A stretch of 64,000 bases of DNA from Terana coerulea (lineage: Eukaryota; Basidiomycota; Agaricomycetes; Polyporales; Phanerochaetaceae). How positions within the stretch are numbered: the first letter of the stretch is position 1; each line of letters begins with the position of its first letter. Below are positions 34,194 to 46,788 of this stretch, in pieces. The notes under the pieces were generated by a model. That model was given only the letters and a program-made list of their open reading frames with translations, was not told the origin of the DNA and made no database searches. A program made the position numbers and the translations under genes. The stretch lies in NCBI GenBank assembly GCA_024811115.1, contig JAKOGH010000390.1, positions 62,001 to 126,000 on the forward strand, given 5' to 3'.

Positions 34194-35377
34194 CTCCAGC
34201 AACAGTCAGGAGGATCAACACCTCTGTGGGACGGAGGGAGAGGGTGACGACCGCTCAGGGCGAGCAAATCATGCCTCGGGGCACCCGCCTCGCAGAAATG
34301 CGCTTCTGGTAATACACGTGGGTGGCAACGCCATGTGTTGGATGCGTACATCAAGGATGACTTCAATATCAGCAGACAATCTCCGTCTGATACAAGGTTC
34401 GCGTGCCAGGAGAATGCTGAAGGAATAGGAGAGCACTCACCATTTTGACCGGTCGTTAAGTAAGTCGTTAGAAAATAACTTAGTATCGCCTGACGAGAGG
34501 ATATAAAAATAGTGAGAAATTCAGCGTGGAGCGTTACCGAGGAGAACGACGAGCAGCAAGTGAAGGAGGAAGGAGTCTACGAGCAGTCTGAGCAGTGAGG
34601 ATGGGCTGGCACGGGGGAGAGGGGGTAGGGGATCGTGAGATTTAGAAGCCACCGGTGTCCGGCTTATACTGTGCAAGTCGAACCTTCGGACCGAAGGGAA
34701 GTACGCGCAGAGCACGAACGACGACGACAAGGGCCTGTTGCTCGACGAGGGAAGGGGTGGGTACGATGCCGAAGACGATGAGCAAAGGCCAAATGACGTC
34801 CAGCCGATGTCAACACCGTGGGACTTTACTACCGCAAGAGGAAGGATCAGGGCGGACAGGGCCGAGCCGCCGAGCGCCGGTTCACCTTGAACTAGTTCCG
34901 AACTAGTTCCCAGTGCAGACCTCTGAAGAGGAAAGACAGTCGTTTCCTCTATGCTTTGAATTACTTAGACAGTGGTGGCACGCGTGCAGAGTACTCGGAA
35001 TCTCAATGTCGAAAACAAATGCACTTAGGAAGCGAGCAAGCGCGGCGGTACGAACAGGTCGCAGCTACAAAGTCTGCTTCGGGCCACCATTACACTGACA
35101 TACAGTAAATGAACACTTGACCTCAACAATGCTGCAGGACTTGAACAAATATTACTTAACTTGGAACCATAGTAATGAAAAATTGGTTTGCTCCAGCCGT
35201 ACCCAACATGTCACGTATATAGGACTAACAGCGAAAGCTGGTAGTTGGCATAAGTATTGTACACATTGGCAATGTATATTGATGTTACGCCGCATAGCTG
35301 ACCCTAGTACGATGGCGGACTGTATGTGCAAACGAGGCATTTGGAAAACAATAATGCCAATACATGCAGAGCACAGC
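34194..35377. other. Kinase promoter side and 3' flank of the STB6-like gene
   Basis: No supported gene. GAACTAGTTCCGAACTAGTTC at 34891-34912 is a short perfect double palindrome. The remainder is unremarkable. Confidence 0.45.
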
Positions 35378-38300
35378 CTATGTTGTCTTATTCCTGACAA
35401 GTGTAGACCGTAGCTCAATGCCAGACGTGGAGCTTGATGTTGAACTGCTCTTTCCTCTCGTTTCCTTGTGATCCTCACTTTCATCTTCGCCCTTGGCCTC
35501 TTCTTTCGCCGCCATATCCTTACCCTTCCCTGTGGTCGCACCTCGCCCTCTGAGTCCGCCCCACCTACTCTCCCAGTAGCTGAATAACTTCAAGAACCAC
35601 GCCGGCTTCAACGACGCATGCTCCACTACGTCCTCCTCTTCCTCCTCTAGTACCGGTTTCCTGATAGACGGAAGCTCTTCTTCTTCCTCGGCTTCACTCT
35701 GCGTCCTCCCATGCACGTCAACTAATCGTCCCTTCCCATCGAGCGTCCGTTGTAGCCGGTTGTACCGCCCGTGTGCTCCGTGAACGCCTTGAGGCAACCT
35801 TCGCCCACCTGTCCCGAATACCTGATCGCGCATCGTGAGCACCTTGTTTCGGGGCGCGGCAGCCATATTCCATAGGTCGTCCACGAGAAACTGGGCCGAC
35901 TCGTACGCTAGTGCGTTCGTCTCCTGGGTCATAGCGTCTGCTCTCGCACGCGCCGCCTCGATCTCCTGTATGATAGAAGCGCGAGACTTCAGCTCCTCAA
36001 GCTCCTCGGCTTTAGAGGTATACCCCTGGCGTATGCTAGTGTTGGTTTGGGAGAGCTTGAGCGTAAGGGCAGAGAGACAGGAGAGAACGTTCGCCAAGTG
36101 CTGCTCGCGTCGGCGCATGATGAGAAGCTGCCCACTTAATTCCACGTCCACCCGCATGAGCTCTATAGGTAAGAGTCTTGTCCCGACCAGCACGTCCACG
36201 TCGTCGGAGCTCCTCCGCCTCTTGAGAGCCTGTAAGTTTCTCCGTCTAGGTCGGTCATAATCGGAGACTTCAATCAAGGTGTCCTTGCTTCTGGATGCAT
36301 CCGACACACCCCCAAGCGGGCTTACTCCTCTGCGGTGTTGCTGCCTCGATTTACTTCGTACATCTTCCTCTCGAGCGCGCGCCGTCCGGGAATCTGCCCA
36401 ACTGACAATTCTGCTCTGAGCATAAGGTGCCCTGGTCGGTGGATTACGCTGGTTGAATTCGTTCACCCGACGGTCGTAGTCATATAGTTCTCCCATCGAG
36501 CGCTGAGCACGCGGCAAGTCGCCCACGCCGAACATGCGTGGGGTTCGCGGTTGTGAATCAGCTGTGCAGAATTATCAGCGGAAACGCACACGATTGCGAT
36601 AGATTTGACTCACAAACAGGAGAAACTTGGCCACTGGTTAGCATTTCATCCTCTTCGGGCTCGCTAACCCCAGCGTTAGCTTTCGAGGACTGTATCTGTA
36701 GAGGAAAACTTACCCTGAAATAACCACCGCCGGGAGGATGGCAGACGGCAGAGAGTGCTCTCTTGAAGGCGGATCGGTGATTTTGCCTTTCAACCCAAAG
36801 TCTTGACTATACTTCTTTGGCCTATTCCGCCTGAATCAACGCAGTCAGATGGCGTATGGAAGTAGACAGGATGTCACAAACTGCGCCCAGTTCTCAATTC
36901 TCTTCTGCATACGTCCAGACCACTGTGGCTTCGTGCTGGCGTCATCACCTTCATCTTCCGAACTCCTTACGTCCTTCTCCCTATCGTTCCTCTCCTTGTC
37001 TTTTTCCTTATCCTTCCCGTCTCTCGAATCCCTTTCCTTGTCCTTATCCTCTCCCTCGCTCCATACCGCCTCCTTCTCTCTGCGCCGCTTCTCCACCTCT
37101 TCGGGCCTACCCAACCACAAATACTTGAGGCTTGAGCAACCCACCCGACTACTTTGGTTGATAACTTTGACAAGCCTCTCGAGATCCGGGGTTGTTTGCA
37201 AGCCGTTTGCCCACCCGAACAGGCTTTTACTCGCCCCGCCCTGATCCTTGTCTGTGTTCGTCCGGAGGTCTGTTGCAAGATCGTCAAGTTTGCTGATAAG
37301 CACACGATGAACCTTGTACTGATCGTTCTGCTTCGCTTTGTCATATGCAAGATCAATCGACTCAATGACTTGCCGAGTCAGGAATATGGGTGGCGGGGCA
37401 GTGCTGTTCGGGGAGAGGGAAGAATACATCCCGACATTGGAGGTGACAAAATGATGCGGTATGGAAAGGGAGTGCGCGTGGTTGTGAGTTTTTGGTGTGG
37501 CGAAGTTCGTAACCGAGCGTACAAATGCGTACGGGTCGAGAAAAGGGTCTTTCGGAACATCCTATCATGATTACAGCTCAGTCAACAGGTCGCATGTCAT
37601 ACATGCTTGCTTACTTGGCCCATAGCATGCAATTTGTTGCGAATCACCAGAACCATGCTGAAAAGAGCAGCAACCGCAGTCGGATCGGCGACTCGTTCCA
37701 TAGGCTACTGAATGATAAGCCAAATGTTGAGATCACTATTGAAAGACTGACTTCGACCCCTATGTAAGGCTCTCCAATCTCAGTCACCCATCTCTGAATG
37801 CCGCTGCAAGCAATGTCACATAGAAGGCCGTCTCGCTCTTCACGGCACAAGTCAAACATGCCGAAGACTGACAGCCCTGCTTGTATGAGTTTGACCAGTT
37901 CCAACACGACGGCGTTGAATGGCGCGGAAGAGCGTATGAGAGCCTGATCAGGAAGTTGGTATGCTGAAATGAAACGGTCCTTTGTTGTGTCACTGAATAG
38001 CCCGTGATTCAACCAAATGTTGCATGATGGAGCGTAGGGGAAACGTACCTAGGTTCTTCGAGCGTAAGTGCACTACGCCCACTACACCCCATGCGGAGGA
38101 CATTGATATTCGCGTACAACCGTTTCTTGATGTCGAGGAAATTACCGCCCGGTATATGCACAATGGTGTAGTCGGACCGAAAGTTCGCCAGAGAAGTGAC
38201 CATAATCACACCTTGGTCTATCTTTGGTCAAACGTAGGTTAACTTGAGGGGAGAATGATGAAACAGAATATGCACTTCTCTCGGACGTGCACCGTCTCGG

Positions 38301-39070
38301 CGGAGCTGATGTATCGCCCTCTCCCATTCGGCGTGGGCTTCAAGCTCAGACAAAGACGCCATTGGACTGAGTACCGTCATTGTGACCTACACGTCGTATG
38401 AATATCACAGAGTTACAGTGACATGAAAACATACTTTGTGACTTGGGTCTCCTGTAAATACAGTGAGCACCGTAACAGGGCGAGTCCGTTCTACAACCCT
38501 TGTTGTCTGTTCAGTGAAATGGATAATGTTATACTTAACGGCTCACCATTTCTCAACCGCATACAGCTGATAACCCTCCAGTTCTACTTGCTCCTCTACG
38601 ACTTCAAATCTGCATCCCCCTCCAATCCAGTCCACGGGGACCGGCGGTGAAACGCTTGGGTCTGGAGATGGATGAAGACTCTGTGCAATAGACCCCGCTC
38701 TTGAACGACCTATCTTCGAAGGAGAGCTCTTATTCGAGTGTTGTCTCATAGAGGCCGGCGAGGAGTTAGGGGCAGGCCTGGACGGACGGACGGTGGGCAT
38801 GAGCAGTCTCATGGCGCTGTGCGACTGGGATACCCTCGTTGAGGACGCCGCCGGAGACAGAAACGGTGAACGCTGTGGCGTAGGGGCCGGGCCAGAAGGC
38901 GTAGATAAGTAGCGTGCCATTGTTGGCCTTGAACTAGCTTTGGCCTGGAAGGGGGAAAGCAGCGGTGAATGCCCTCCGTCGGCTGAAGAGCCTGGTGAGA
39001 GTACCGATGGGACAGGGAGGGAAGACGTGCTCGTCGACAAGCGGGGCCTTTGCGGAGGTTGTAGACTCAT
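35378..39070 (-). CDS. STB6/STB2-like protein
   Basis: Large fungal protein related to yeast Stb6/Stb2, found with Sin3 partners (family knowledge, from memory). It begins at ATG 39070 (MSLQPPQRPRLSTSTS) with a Ser/Pro-rich N-terminus. The conserved N-domain follows: EGYQLYAVEKW, RPVTVLTVFTGDPSHK, LSPMASLSELEAHAEWERAI, GVIMVTSLANFRSDYTIVHI, LYANINVLRMGCSGRSALTL. Middle part: SAPFNAVVLELVKLIQAGLS, VIESIDLAYDKAKQ, YKVHRVLISKLDDLATDLRT and a Lys/Glu/Asp repeat-rich linker. The C-terminal part has FKRALSAVCHPPGGGYFR and a long helical region to stop 35378. About seven short introns. An 18-nt in-frame GTAAGT...CTACAG segment (36713-36696) could be read or spliced. Confidence 0.72.
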
Positions 39071-39611
39071 GTTGGCGTACGCAGTCTCTTCGCAGAAAGA
39101 TAATGCTTCTCAGAAGCCAGCAGCAACTCGATGAAGGTTAAAGAATAGTGACCAGCAGTGACTGATGCGGTACTTGATGAAGGTAAGTATTGAGTTTAGT
39201 TACACGAGTGATGAAATAGTTACCAATAGTTACGCTAATTAGCTGTGGGTAAGGACGGTAAGCGATCGAGATTGAAAGCGTAAGCAAGCCACAGTAAGAA
39301 AGGTAAGCCCGGTCAGCGACTTTGTTACCTCCATCATTTCCCACACTTTCATTCCCGCCCGGTGGCGCGGGCGCGTGCTCCGCGTTTTGTCGCCCGACAA
39401 CTTGATCATGGCCAGTATTTCCCGCCTTCGTGCAGCGACGACGGCGACGCAGGCTGCGTGTCCTGCGTGGCTATATGCGCCGCCGAACAGTTGCTTTCAA
39501 TTGCTCAGTAACGTCTCCGGTGAATCCCCGTACCATACGTGCTTCACAGTCTGGATCGTGCCTTATCTCGCTCGTCAGTCGGTGCAACGACATTCAAAGT
39601 GACTATAAAGC
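39071..39611. promoter_or_regulatory. Bidirectional promoter region
   Basis: 541 bp between the divergent STB6-like gene (minus) and the GW-rich gene (plus). Contains several short GTTAC/AGTTAC words (39140-39240). No gene seen. Confidence 0.5.
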
Positions 39612-42566
39612 ATGGCTAAAAAGCTGAAAGGCAAGCAGAAGGACCATGGCAGGCCTGATCTCCCAGATGAACCGCCCCCGCTTGCTTTACCGCCGCAGGC
39701 ACAGCCGACTTCGCCAGAAGCGGCGCACCTTCGCATGACCCCAAGCATGGTCCCCAAGCTCAACACGAGCGGCACTCATTTCCTCGAGGGCGCATCCGTA
39801 CAGCCGAGTCAGCACGGAGCCGCGTCAGGATCACACTTGGTCGATCAAGCTTGGGCCGGGGCTGCGCAAGGTGCGTCTTATCTGCCTTCTACTGTACAGT
39901 ACTATTACGCAACAGCTCACATCACTCATTGTTCTTTTTTCATATCCGTTTTTGAACATGTATACCTCCCATCGACTCGCTCACGGCTCATCTCCACCCA
40001 ACTACATTGCAGGCCATTGGGAACAGCGCGCAGAAGACGAGGAAGACGAGGAAGATGAAGGCGGAGTGGAGAAATGATGGCGACGACGGATGGGGAGCTG
40101 GCAATACGGGCAGCGCCAGTCATGCATCACCAGCTATGGGCGGAAGCCCCATCCCTGGCGGGTGGGGTCAGCAAGCACCGGCTGCCTCAGCGACGTCCGG
40201 CTGGGCGAATCCGAGCAACTTGGCTTCAGCCCTCACGAACGCGTTTGGTTTCGGTGCGGGCCAGCCGGGCGCAACTGCAGATGCTGCGCCAGGCCTGACG
40301 AAAAGAAGAGCACGTTGAAGAAGAACCCTCCGGATGCCCCTACGCCTCCGTCTGGCAAGCATGTGGCCTTCGGAGCAACACACTTGCACCCGTCTGTGTC
40401 TGCGCCCTCAGCACCTCCTCCTCCTCCTGCACCACCACCACCAACCTCGCATTCAATGCCCCACAACCGGGGAAGAAGCGTTAGCCAGGGCGGGTGGGCA
40501 TCCGGCTGGGGTGCTCCAGACAAAATTCAGACTGGGGCTTTCGCAGGCGGCGAGCCCGCACCCTCCACCTCCTGGCCCGGAAGCCAACCGCACCAAGCGT
40601 ACGCGCGAGCCCCTGTGTATGCCCAGTCGGCGCCAGCAGTCCCGACGTACGCCCAAAGCGCGTGGACGCAGTGGGCAAAGGAGGCACAGTCCATCGGGAA
40701 GCCTAGAGTGGCTACGGCCGTAGCGGCAAGCGTCCCCGTCGCACCTCCCCAACCGTCTATGCGGTTCGGAGGAGGCGCTGCTGCTGCCTCCGCTGCGCAG
40801 GACCGAGCTGCTCTTCTCGCACAGCAGCAGCAGTTTCAAGCCGCACAGCTCAATTCCCTCCTGTCCCACCCAGGTCAGCACACACACCCCATGCACCGCC
40901 GGCAGGCCTCTGCACCCGCAGACGTCGGTGCGCGATCACCCGGCCAGTGGCCGAACGGGCAGCAGAAGTCATGGCAGGATTGGGCAAAGTCGCACCAGGA
41001 CGCTACAAGACAGGGAATACCACGCCCTGAACAGATGCAACAGCAGGATAGCTGGGGCAGCAACGAGTGGACCGACGTCGGGCGAGGGCGCAGTCGTGGT
41101 GGAGGTGGAGGCGGAGGTTGGGAGCTGGGGCCCGCGGCGGCGGCGAATGGGCTGGTTCTGAAGGTGGCGAGACCGAGGATGGCGGATATGGTGCAGCTGA
41201 CAACGGCTGGGGTACAGGCGGCGGCGGTGGCGGATGGAGCAACGAGAATGATGGAGGCGGATGGGACAAGCAAGCTCAGTCGGAGCGCGGACGAAGCGGC
41301 AAGCATGACAAGTACGACAAGCACAGCCATAAGAGTAAGAGCAAGAGTGCGGACGCGGGATGGGGACCAGCTGCCGGTGATGGTGGATGGGGCGCAGCAG
41401 CTACAGCTGGAGGATGGGGCCCGTCGTCGAACGCTCACGGTCACGGCCAAGGAGGGTGGGGAACCGGAACCATTCACGAAGAGGACGAGGAGGAGGAGGG
41501 CGAATATGACGACGAGGATGAGGAGGACGATGAATATGATGACGACCTGTACGCAGATCCTGAAGAGGAGAGCCATGATAGGCACAAATCCCGGCAAGGC
41601 ATATCCTACCATTACCAGTCTCCGAGTCACGGTTCCGCGCCTACTACACCCGCCGCTGCGATACCAACATCCCAGTTTACCAGTTTCCAGTCTTTCGGTC
41701 AAGCCAATGGACGTGGACAGCAGTCACCGCTCATGCCCAAACCTGATGCGTCCAAGACTATGAATATCGCTTCTGGTCGTATGACGACGGTGTTCGAACT
41801 CGCACCGCCGCGCGCAGGTATGGGCGAGAACCCTTTCGTGATGTCGCAAGGCGCTGGGCTTCAACCTGCAGAGAGGTCGCTTTGGGGCAAGCGTCGTCTC
41901 GCGAAGGACAGAATCCATTGGGCGTTCAACCCAGACAAGGACCCAAGGGTGTCCAGCTTGATGCGATGGATTCATGCCATGAGCAACGGTCTGGCTTATG
42001 TCGGGGTAAGTACTCCTCGCACACGGTGATCTATGCGGATTGGGACTGATGGACGTTATTCGCATAGCTTCAAAAGTTCCTGGAGACAGGTCAGCGCGGT
42101 GCCCTCTTCGTGAATGCCGACTTTCGCGTCACGACGACACCTGGCGCGCCTGCCCAGCCTGCTTTTGATTGGCTGACTCTCCCGCAAATACACCCCACGC
42201 GCGATCGGATACTGCAAGAATCCGTGGTGTGTTACAGGCCGTCTTCGCAGGCCATCGTCTTCGTGTTCCTTTTGTCCAAGAGTGGGAATAGTATGGCCGT
42301 GTGGAGACGGAAATTGGTGATACCGGAGAGCGTAAGGGTTGCAAACAGGGAAGTCATCGAGAGGGCGGTGGAAGCGTTGCCGAAGGAGAAAGTTGTATAT
42401 GTGGATGAGTGCGTACCGTGTGTATATCATCTCCGTCTGAGCATCCTACTTATGATCTTCTAGGATACCCCCGAAGCCTTCAGAGCCGCCACCGCCGCCC
42501 CCGAAGAAGAAAAGTTGGTGGCGGAGGTTGTTTGGAATCAAACCAAAGAAGGAGAAGGCGCAATAA
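39612..42566 (+). CDS. Gly/Trp-rich, acidic basidiomycete protein with basic WWRRLFG tail
   Basis: No known function. ATG 39612 opens MAKKLKGKQKDHGRPDLPDE. After intron 1 an acidic stretch is followed by DGDDGWGAGNTGSASH, Gly/Trp repeats, a Pro-run, WTQWAKEAQSIGKP and QQKSWQDWAKSHQD, more GW repeats and an acidic run (EDEEEEGEYDDEDEEDDEYD). The C-terminal domain is compact and looks globular: HWAFNPDKDPRVSSLMRWIH, ALFVNADFRVTTTP, AIVFVFLLSKSGNSMAVWRR, RVANREVIERAVEALPKEKV. After a last intron the tail PPPKKKSWWRRLFGIKPKKE ends at 42566. Three one-base shifts are needed: AAA 40072-40074 (one extra), AAAA 40301-40304 (one missing) and GGGG 41127-41130 (one missing). All are in homopolymers. Confidence 0.72.
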
Positions 42567-42928
42567 ACCCTTCCATTTTACTTGTTCGTATACCCGGACT
42601 CGTTGTTCAACGTTCAAATGCTTTCTACTGCTTTCGTTTTGCTTATATATCTGCTATCGTATCATGCCTTACCCTACCTTTTCCGCTTACCACCAATCTC
42701 AACGATTTCTTCATGTCTTACACATATCTATTGTACTTCCTCAGAGTTCCTCTTGCCTCAGCTTCCTATATGGTAGACGCCCGATTATGATACTCCGCAC
42801 GTGTTACTCATATGTGTCTGGCGCACCGTCCATAATATTAATGTTACCTTCTGTTCTCCATCCATCATCTAGAATTGCACTGCTGAGGATAGAATCGGGC
42901 TTCGTGAACACCCAGTGATCGTGCGAAG
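42567..42928. other. Intergenic between the GW-rich and TM/coiled-coil genes
   Basis: 362 bp, pyrimidine-rich, serving as 3' region of one gene and promoter of the next. Nothing else seen. Confidence 0.5.
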
Positions 42929-43805
42929 ATGCAAGCAGATCCCGTTGAGCAGCGCATGTTGCGTACTCCCGAAGACTCGCAGCCTGCGATCGTGGTCACA
43001 GTCCCGCAGCATCCCGTGCAGTATAATAACGCAGCTGCACCTGCGCCTGCACCGCTCTCGCCATGGACGCATGTCGCGATCCTCACAGGGGTCCTCGCAC
43101 CCGTCGCGCTGTTTCCGTACCTCGCGGTCCGCCGGCATCTCCTCTCGCTGCACCGGAAGGTCTCCGAAGTCGCATCGACGAACGCCGCCCTGCAGCGCGA
43201 CTTGAGGGCAGCGCTCCTCGAGAGTTCGATACGGAGGGAAGAGCACGATCGGCTGAGAGCGTCGCTCGCGGAGATTCGCGGCGAGCTGGGGCGGTGGAGG
43301 GCCGAGCAGAGTGTGAAGGAGTTGGCGCTCGCGAGGGTCGAGGAGAGGACGAAGAGCGAGATCACCGAACTTGTGAACGAGAATCAGAGGATGAGGTACG
43401 TGGACGCCTCTTTCCTGACTGAGGTCTATGCGGGTGGCTTACCTCAAAGGTTTAGATCCAGCTTGTCGACCCTGCGCGATCTGAGCCCTTCTTTAGCGGA
43501 CATAGCCGCATTCATGCACGAGGTCGAGTTGCAGCAGGGCTTTGTGACCAGAAAGAACGACGGACGAGGCATTGAAAGGATCAGGCAGTTTGCCTACAAG
43601 TTACAGAACTTACTTGTTGCGGACACGGCGGACGTGCGTGATGAGAGATTTTTCTTACGTGCCGCTGATTCTGACAAGGCGTGCCCTCCAGCCTGTACAG
43701 AATGAAGAAACGCCGACAGCCGCGCCAAATCCTCCACCCTCGAGCCCGACGCGTGCCACTGCACGGAACGAGAGAAAGCCAAAGCAGCAGGCGGAGAGCG
43801 AGTAG
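42929..43805 (+). CDS. Single-TM coiled-coil protein, unknown function
   Basis: Exons 42929-43395, 43450-43633 and 43692-43805 keep one frame with GT-AG introns of 54 and 58 nt. A short N-terminal segment (MQADPVEQRMLRTPEDSQPA) precedes one membrane span (HVAILTGVLAPVALFPYLAV). A long coiled coil follows: LLSLHRKVSEVASTNAALQR, REEHDRLRASLAEIRGELGR, VEERTKSEITELVNENQRM. Then LRDLSPSLADIAAFMHEVEL, GIERIRQFAYKLQNLL and a Pro/Lys-rich tail ending KPKQQAESE. No catalytic motif. It resembles membrane tethers in layout only. Convergent with the next gene, about 120 bp apart. Confidence 0.65.
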
Positions 43806-43928
43806 CTTCGTGCAAACTTCAACTCGTATGGACGAGGGACGAGGGCGCAATGAGGATAAGAGACTAGGGATGATAGTGGACAGCAGCGCATTCAATAGTG
43901 ACATGCTAGTTACATCTTGTTGTATAAT

Positions 43929-44632
43929 TAACGAGCAGATATATCTTGCAGCAATACGTTAAGATCCTCACGGGTAACGGGTACGGGAGAGCCAACATAA
44001 TGCTCAGATTCGTTTCGTAGAAACACCAGCACCAACCTGTGCGGGCGGCGAATGTAAGACCTTACGCAAGCAAGATTGGAAGACCAGCGTACCTCAGGAT
44101 GCTTCCTATGCTGTACCAACAACTCTTCCATGAGATCCACATCGATCTTCTCCCACCCCGTGTAATCCCCTTGTAGCATCTCCATGCAGCGTCGGGCAAA
44201 GAACGCGAAGTGATATAGGAGTACCGCGTGCCATTCGTATTGGTTGGATATCTTCACGAGATGACTGCTATACTTGAAGAAATAGTACGGCAAGGTGACT
44301 GGTTGGCCGCTTGACAAGCCGTTGACAGAGATGATGGAGAAGTAGGTGTTCAGGGGAATGAGAAGGGAGTCGAGGGTGCGGTATATTTCCTTCGCTGAAG
44401 GAACGCAGCGAAACGTCACAGTACTATCCTCTAGATCGATGAGGTGCCATTGAGCTTCGAGGATACGCCTCGTATCGAGCTTATAAAGCTCGGCCGCAGG
44501 TAGTTCGTGATGGAGTATCGCATTCATGGTATCGCTGTCCACATGCTGGAAGAGCACAGAGAGATTAGGTGGGTCCTCAACTTGAGGAGGATAGTTGAAG
44601 GTCGACGTGGTAGAGTAGGCTGGCGAATACAT
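43929..44632 (-). CDS. Uncharacterised fungal protein, intronless
   Basis: ATG 44632 (MYSPAYSTTSTFNYPPQVED) to stop at 43929. Reads LVHIDSDTM-like HVDSDTMNAILHHELPAAEL, RRILEAQWHLIDLEDSTVTF, GLSSGQPVTLPYYFFKYSSH, NQYEWHAVLLYHFAFFARRC and MLQGDYTGWEKIDVDLMEEL. The LPYxFF / WxAVLxYHxxFF / GDYxGW pattern is one I associate with basidiomycete proteins related to retroelement gag-like or orphan ORFs, but I cannot name a domain. A single exon in an intron-rich neighbourhood fits a retro-derived or captured gene. Confidence 0.55.
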
Positions 44633-45338
44633 CACAAAAAGTTAATGATGCGTGGGGAATATGACGAAGATTGTGGGCCACAGAATGGTCCGGGAGAAGG
44701 TGCAGTACATGCAGTCGTGGCCAATGAAGGCGTGTAACAGCGAGAGGAAGGGCGCAGCGCGACAGAGACCGAGCCTTGAGGCCAACGCATGGCGTTGCTG
44801 GAATTCCTCAGGGTTCCGCTGACCGAGGCGCGGTGGATCAAGACTCTGAACTGAGATAACGAGGATCGCCCAAAGAGCCAAGTCAAGCAAGGTGATCGTT
44901 TATGAGCACTGAGTGTGTCGACAGGGCATGCTATTGGAAAGCCTGAAGTACAGAATTGTCGCCAAGAAGCAGAGCAGTATAAACCAAGAGCAACCGCCAG
45001 AGACGAACAAGCCAAGAGGCGTCACGAGAGATGCCAAATCGGGGAACTCGGCAATCGCCGATACGCGGTGGCTGAGAACTTGGTAGTTCCTCCCAAGTTT
45101 ACCCACGCTCCCTTACCGACTGCGAACCAGGCGCGTACGTTCCCTACGACACCCCTCAAGGTGAATATCTCGTTACTACTGGTCCCGACGACGGTACGAA
45201 AGGCGGAAAAGGGACTGTTATGCTGCTCGTCCGCATAATTGTGCTTTCCGCCGCCTCTCAGGCCCGAATCCGAGCCAGTTCATCCTGCAAACGAGACGAC
45301 GCTAACCCTACTCTTCTGATTTCATAGACAACATTAAA
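44633..45338. other. RPL35 promoter side with an unresolved hydrophobic frame on the minus strand
   Basis: On the minus strand, two hydrophobic pieces share one frame and are split by a single TAA (44902-44900): TPLGLFVSGGCSWFILLCFL and, after it, LLDLALWAILVISVQSL to stop 44642. They could be a small two-TM protein with an intron I cannot place, or a decayed gene. There is no ATG ahead of the first piece. The plus strand carries the RPL35 promoter (to 45338). Confidence 0.3.
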
Positions 45339-45876
45339 ATGCCCGGAAAGGTCAAGGCGTACGAGCTCCAGTCCAAGTGCGTTGCTGTCAATTGAATGGG
45401 GCGAACTGCTAGCTGAACAGCCACCTGCACTTTAGGTCTAAGAATGACTTGGGCAAGCAATTGGCGGAGCTCAAGAATGAGCTTCTGTCCCTCCGCGTGC
45501 AGAAGATCGCTGGTGGTTCTGCGTCCAAGCTGACCCGCATGTGCGTAACTCTTCGTCTGTGCGGCTCTCGCATGTACTAAGGAATCTCAACCTAGTAACA
45601 CCATCCGCAAGTCGATCGCCCGGGTCTTGACTGTCATGAACCAGAAGGCACGGCAAAACCTCCGCGAGCTGTACAAGAAGAAGAAGTACGCTCCCCTCGA
45701 TCTGCGACCAAAGAAGACTCGCGCCATCCGGAGGCGTCTGACCAAGGTACGCGAATCCACAAACCTCTGCGACGTAGTACTAATTTTGGATACAGCACGA
45801 GGAATCGCTCAAGACCCTCAAGCAGCGCAAGAAAGACATCCACTTCCCCGCTCGCAAGTACGCCGTCAAGGCATAA
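45339..45876 (+). CDS. RPL35: 60S ribosomal protein uL29 (RPL35)
   Basis: Component of the large ribosomal subunit near the peptide exit. Four exons, 45339-45376, 45436-45540, 45596-45746 and 45796-45876, splice with GT-AG introns of 49-59 nt into a protein of about 124 residues, the normal length. Reads [100 protein letters not shown] and ends [10 protein letters not shown]. The first exon is very short, as in many fungal ribosomal protein genes. Intact. Confidence 0.97.
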
Positions 45877-46788
45877 AGCGCAGGAGTGGTATCGTTTTGC
45901 CGTAGGATCGGGTTGTTGTCTCACTATTTTATCTTCCTCCGTTGTATGTCGTACGCTTCCATTCATTCGCAACCCATGCCAAGCTATGCCATGCAATGTC
46001 CAGTTGTGCACATGAAGATCAAGTGGCGGCATATAGCCCAATACCGAGGGCTTTGCCCAGGTGTCATCACGAGTACAGTAACCATGTTTTTCTCTCGTTG
46101 CAGACTCTGCATAGTATGCCGCTACTTACAGTGGCTCCTGTTACCCTAAGTGACATGGTTCAATGTGTTCCCGACTTCATTCATATTACCAAGGCTAACG
46201 ATATGCATCACATATCGAAGTACGATGATGAGAACGATTCCAGAGCGAGCTCAAGCTTTGTGGCGTTTGATGGCATCACCTGGGGTCTAGAGCATGTACT
46301 CGGGGACGAAGGCAGGCACCGCATGCTCAGAGCTTGAATGTTGAGAATCTCGGTAGCACGTAAACTGTGCAGTGCCCCGCCAGAGAAGAACCGGAAGGAA
46401 ATATTTGAAAGAGTTAGCGTGATCGAGAGAAGTGGTGACGTCGGAAAAATCGACTATATGCAAACAGACCGTGCGGTCAGTCCCCGAAGTAGTCGGTAGT
46501 AGCCTCGATAACACGGTTATAAAAGTAAGCAGCGCAATCTTGCATGTGGCAATGACCACTATTCTCTTCACCGGGCGACATGTTCCTGTTGGCGTACTTC
46601 CTGTGCTGTGCGTTGAGTAAACCACTCCGAACATGCTGCTTATTCATCATGTGTCCGGATCCCGTCAATATACTGCACTGAGCATTACAACATCTGTAAA
46701 TGCACATTTTCAAAGTAGGTCCGCAAGTTACATAAATAGAACAAGGCATAGAATTGGTACGCGTATAGCACGTCGAGGAACTGGAGCA
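45877..46788. other. Convergent intergenic region RPL35 / CCDC47-like
   Basis: 912 bp between the two gene ends. The 115-codon minus frame at 46287-46634 has no domain and no coding-like neighbours. Nothing supported. Confidence 0.45.

Noticed and set aside
35152..35541. 129-codon minus frame overlapping the end of the STB6-like gene
   Set aside because: Out of frame with the real C-terminal exon and basic/low complexity.
46287..46634. 115-codon minus frame between RPL35 and the CCDC47-like gene
   Set aside because: No domain, frequent rare codons, convergent 3' regions; not supported.
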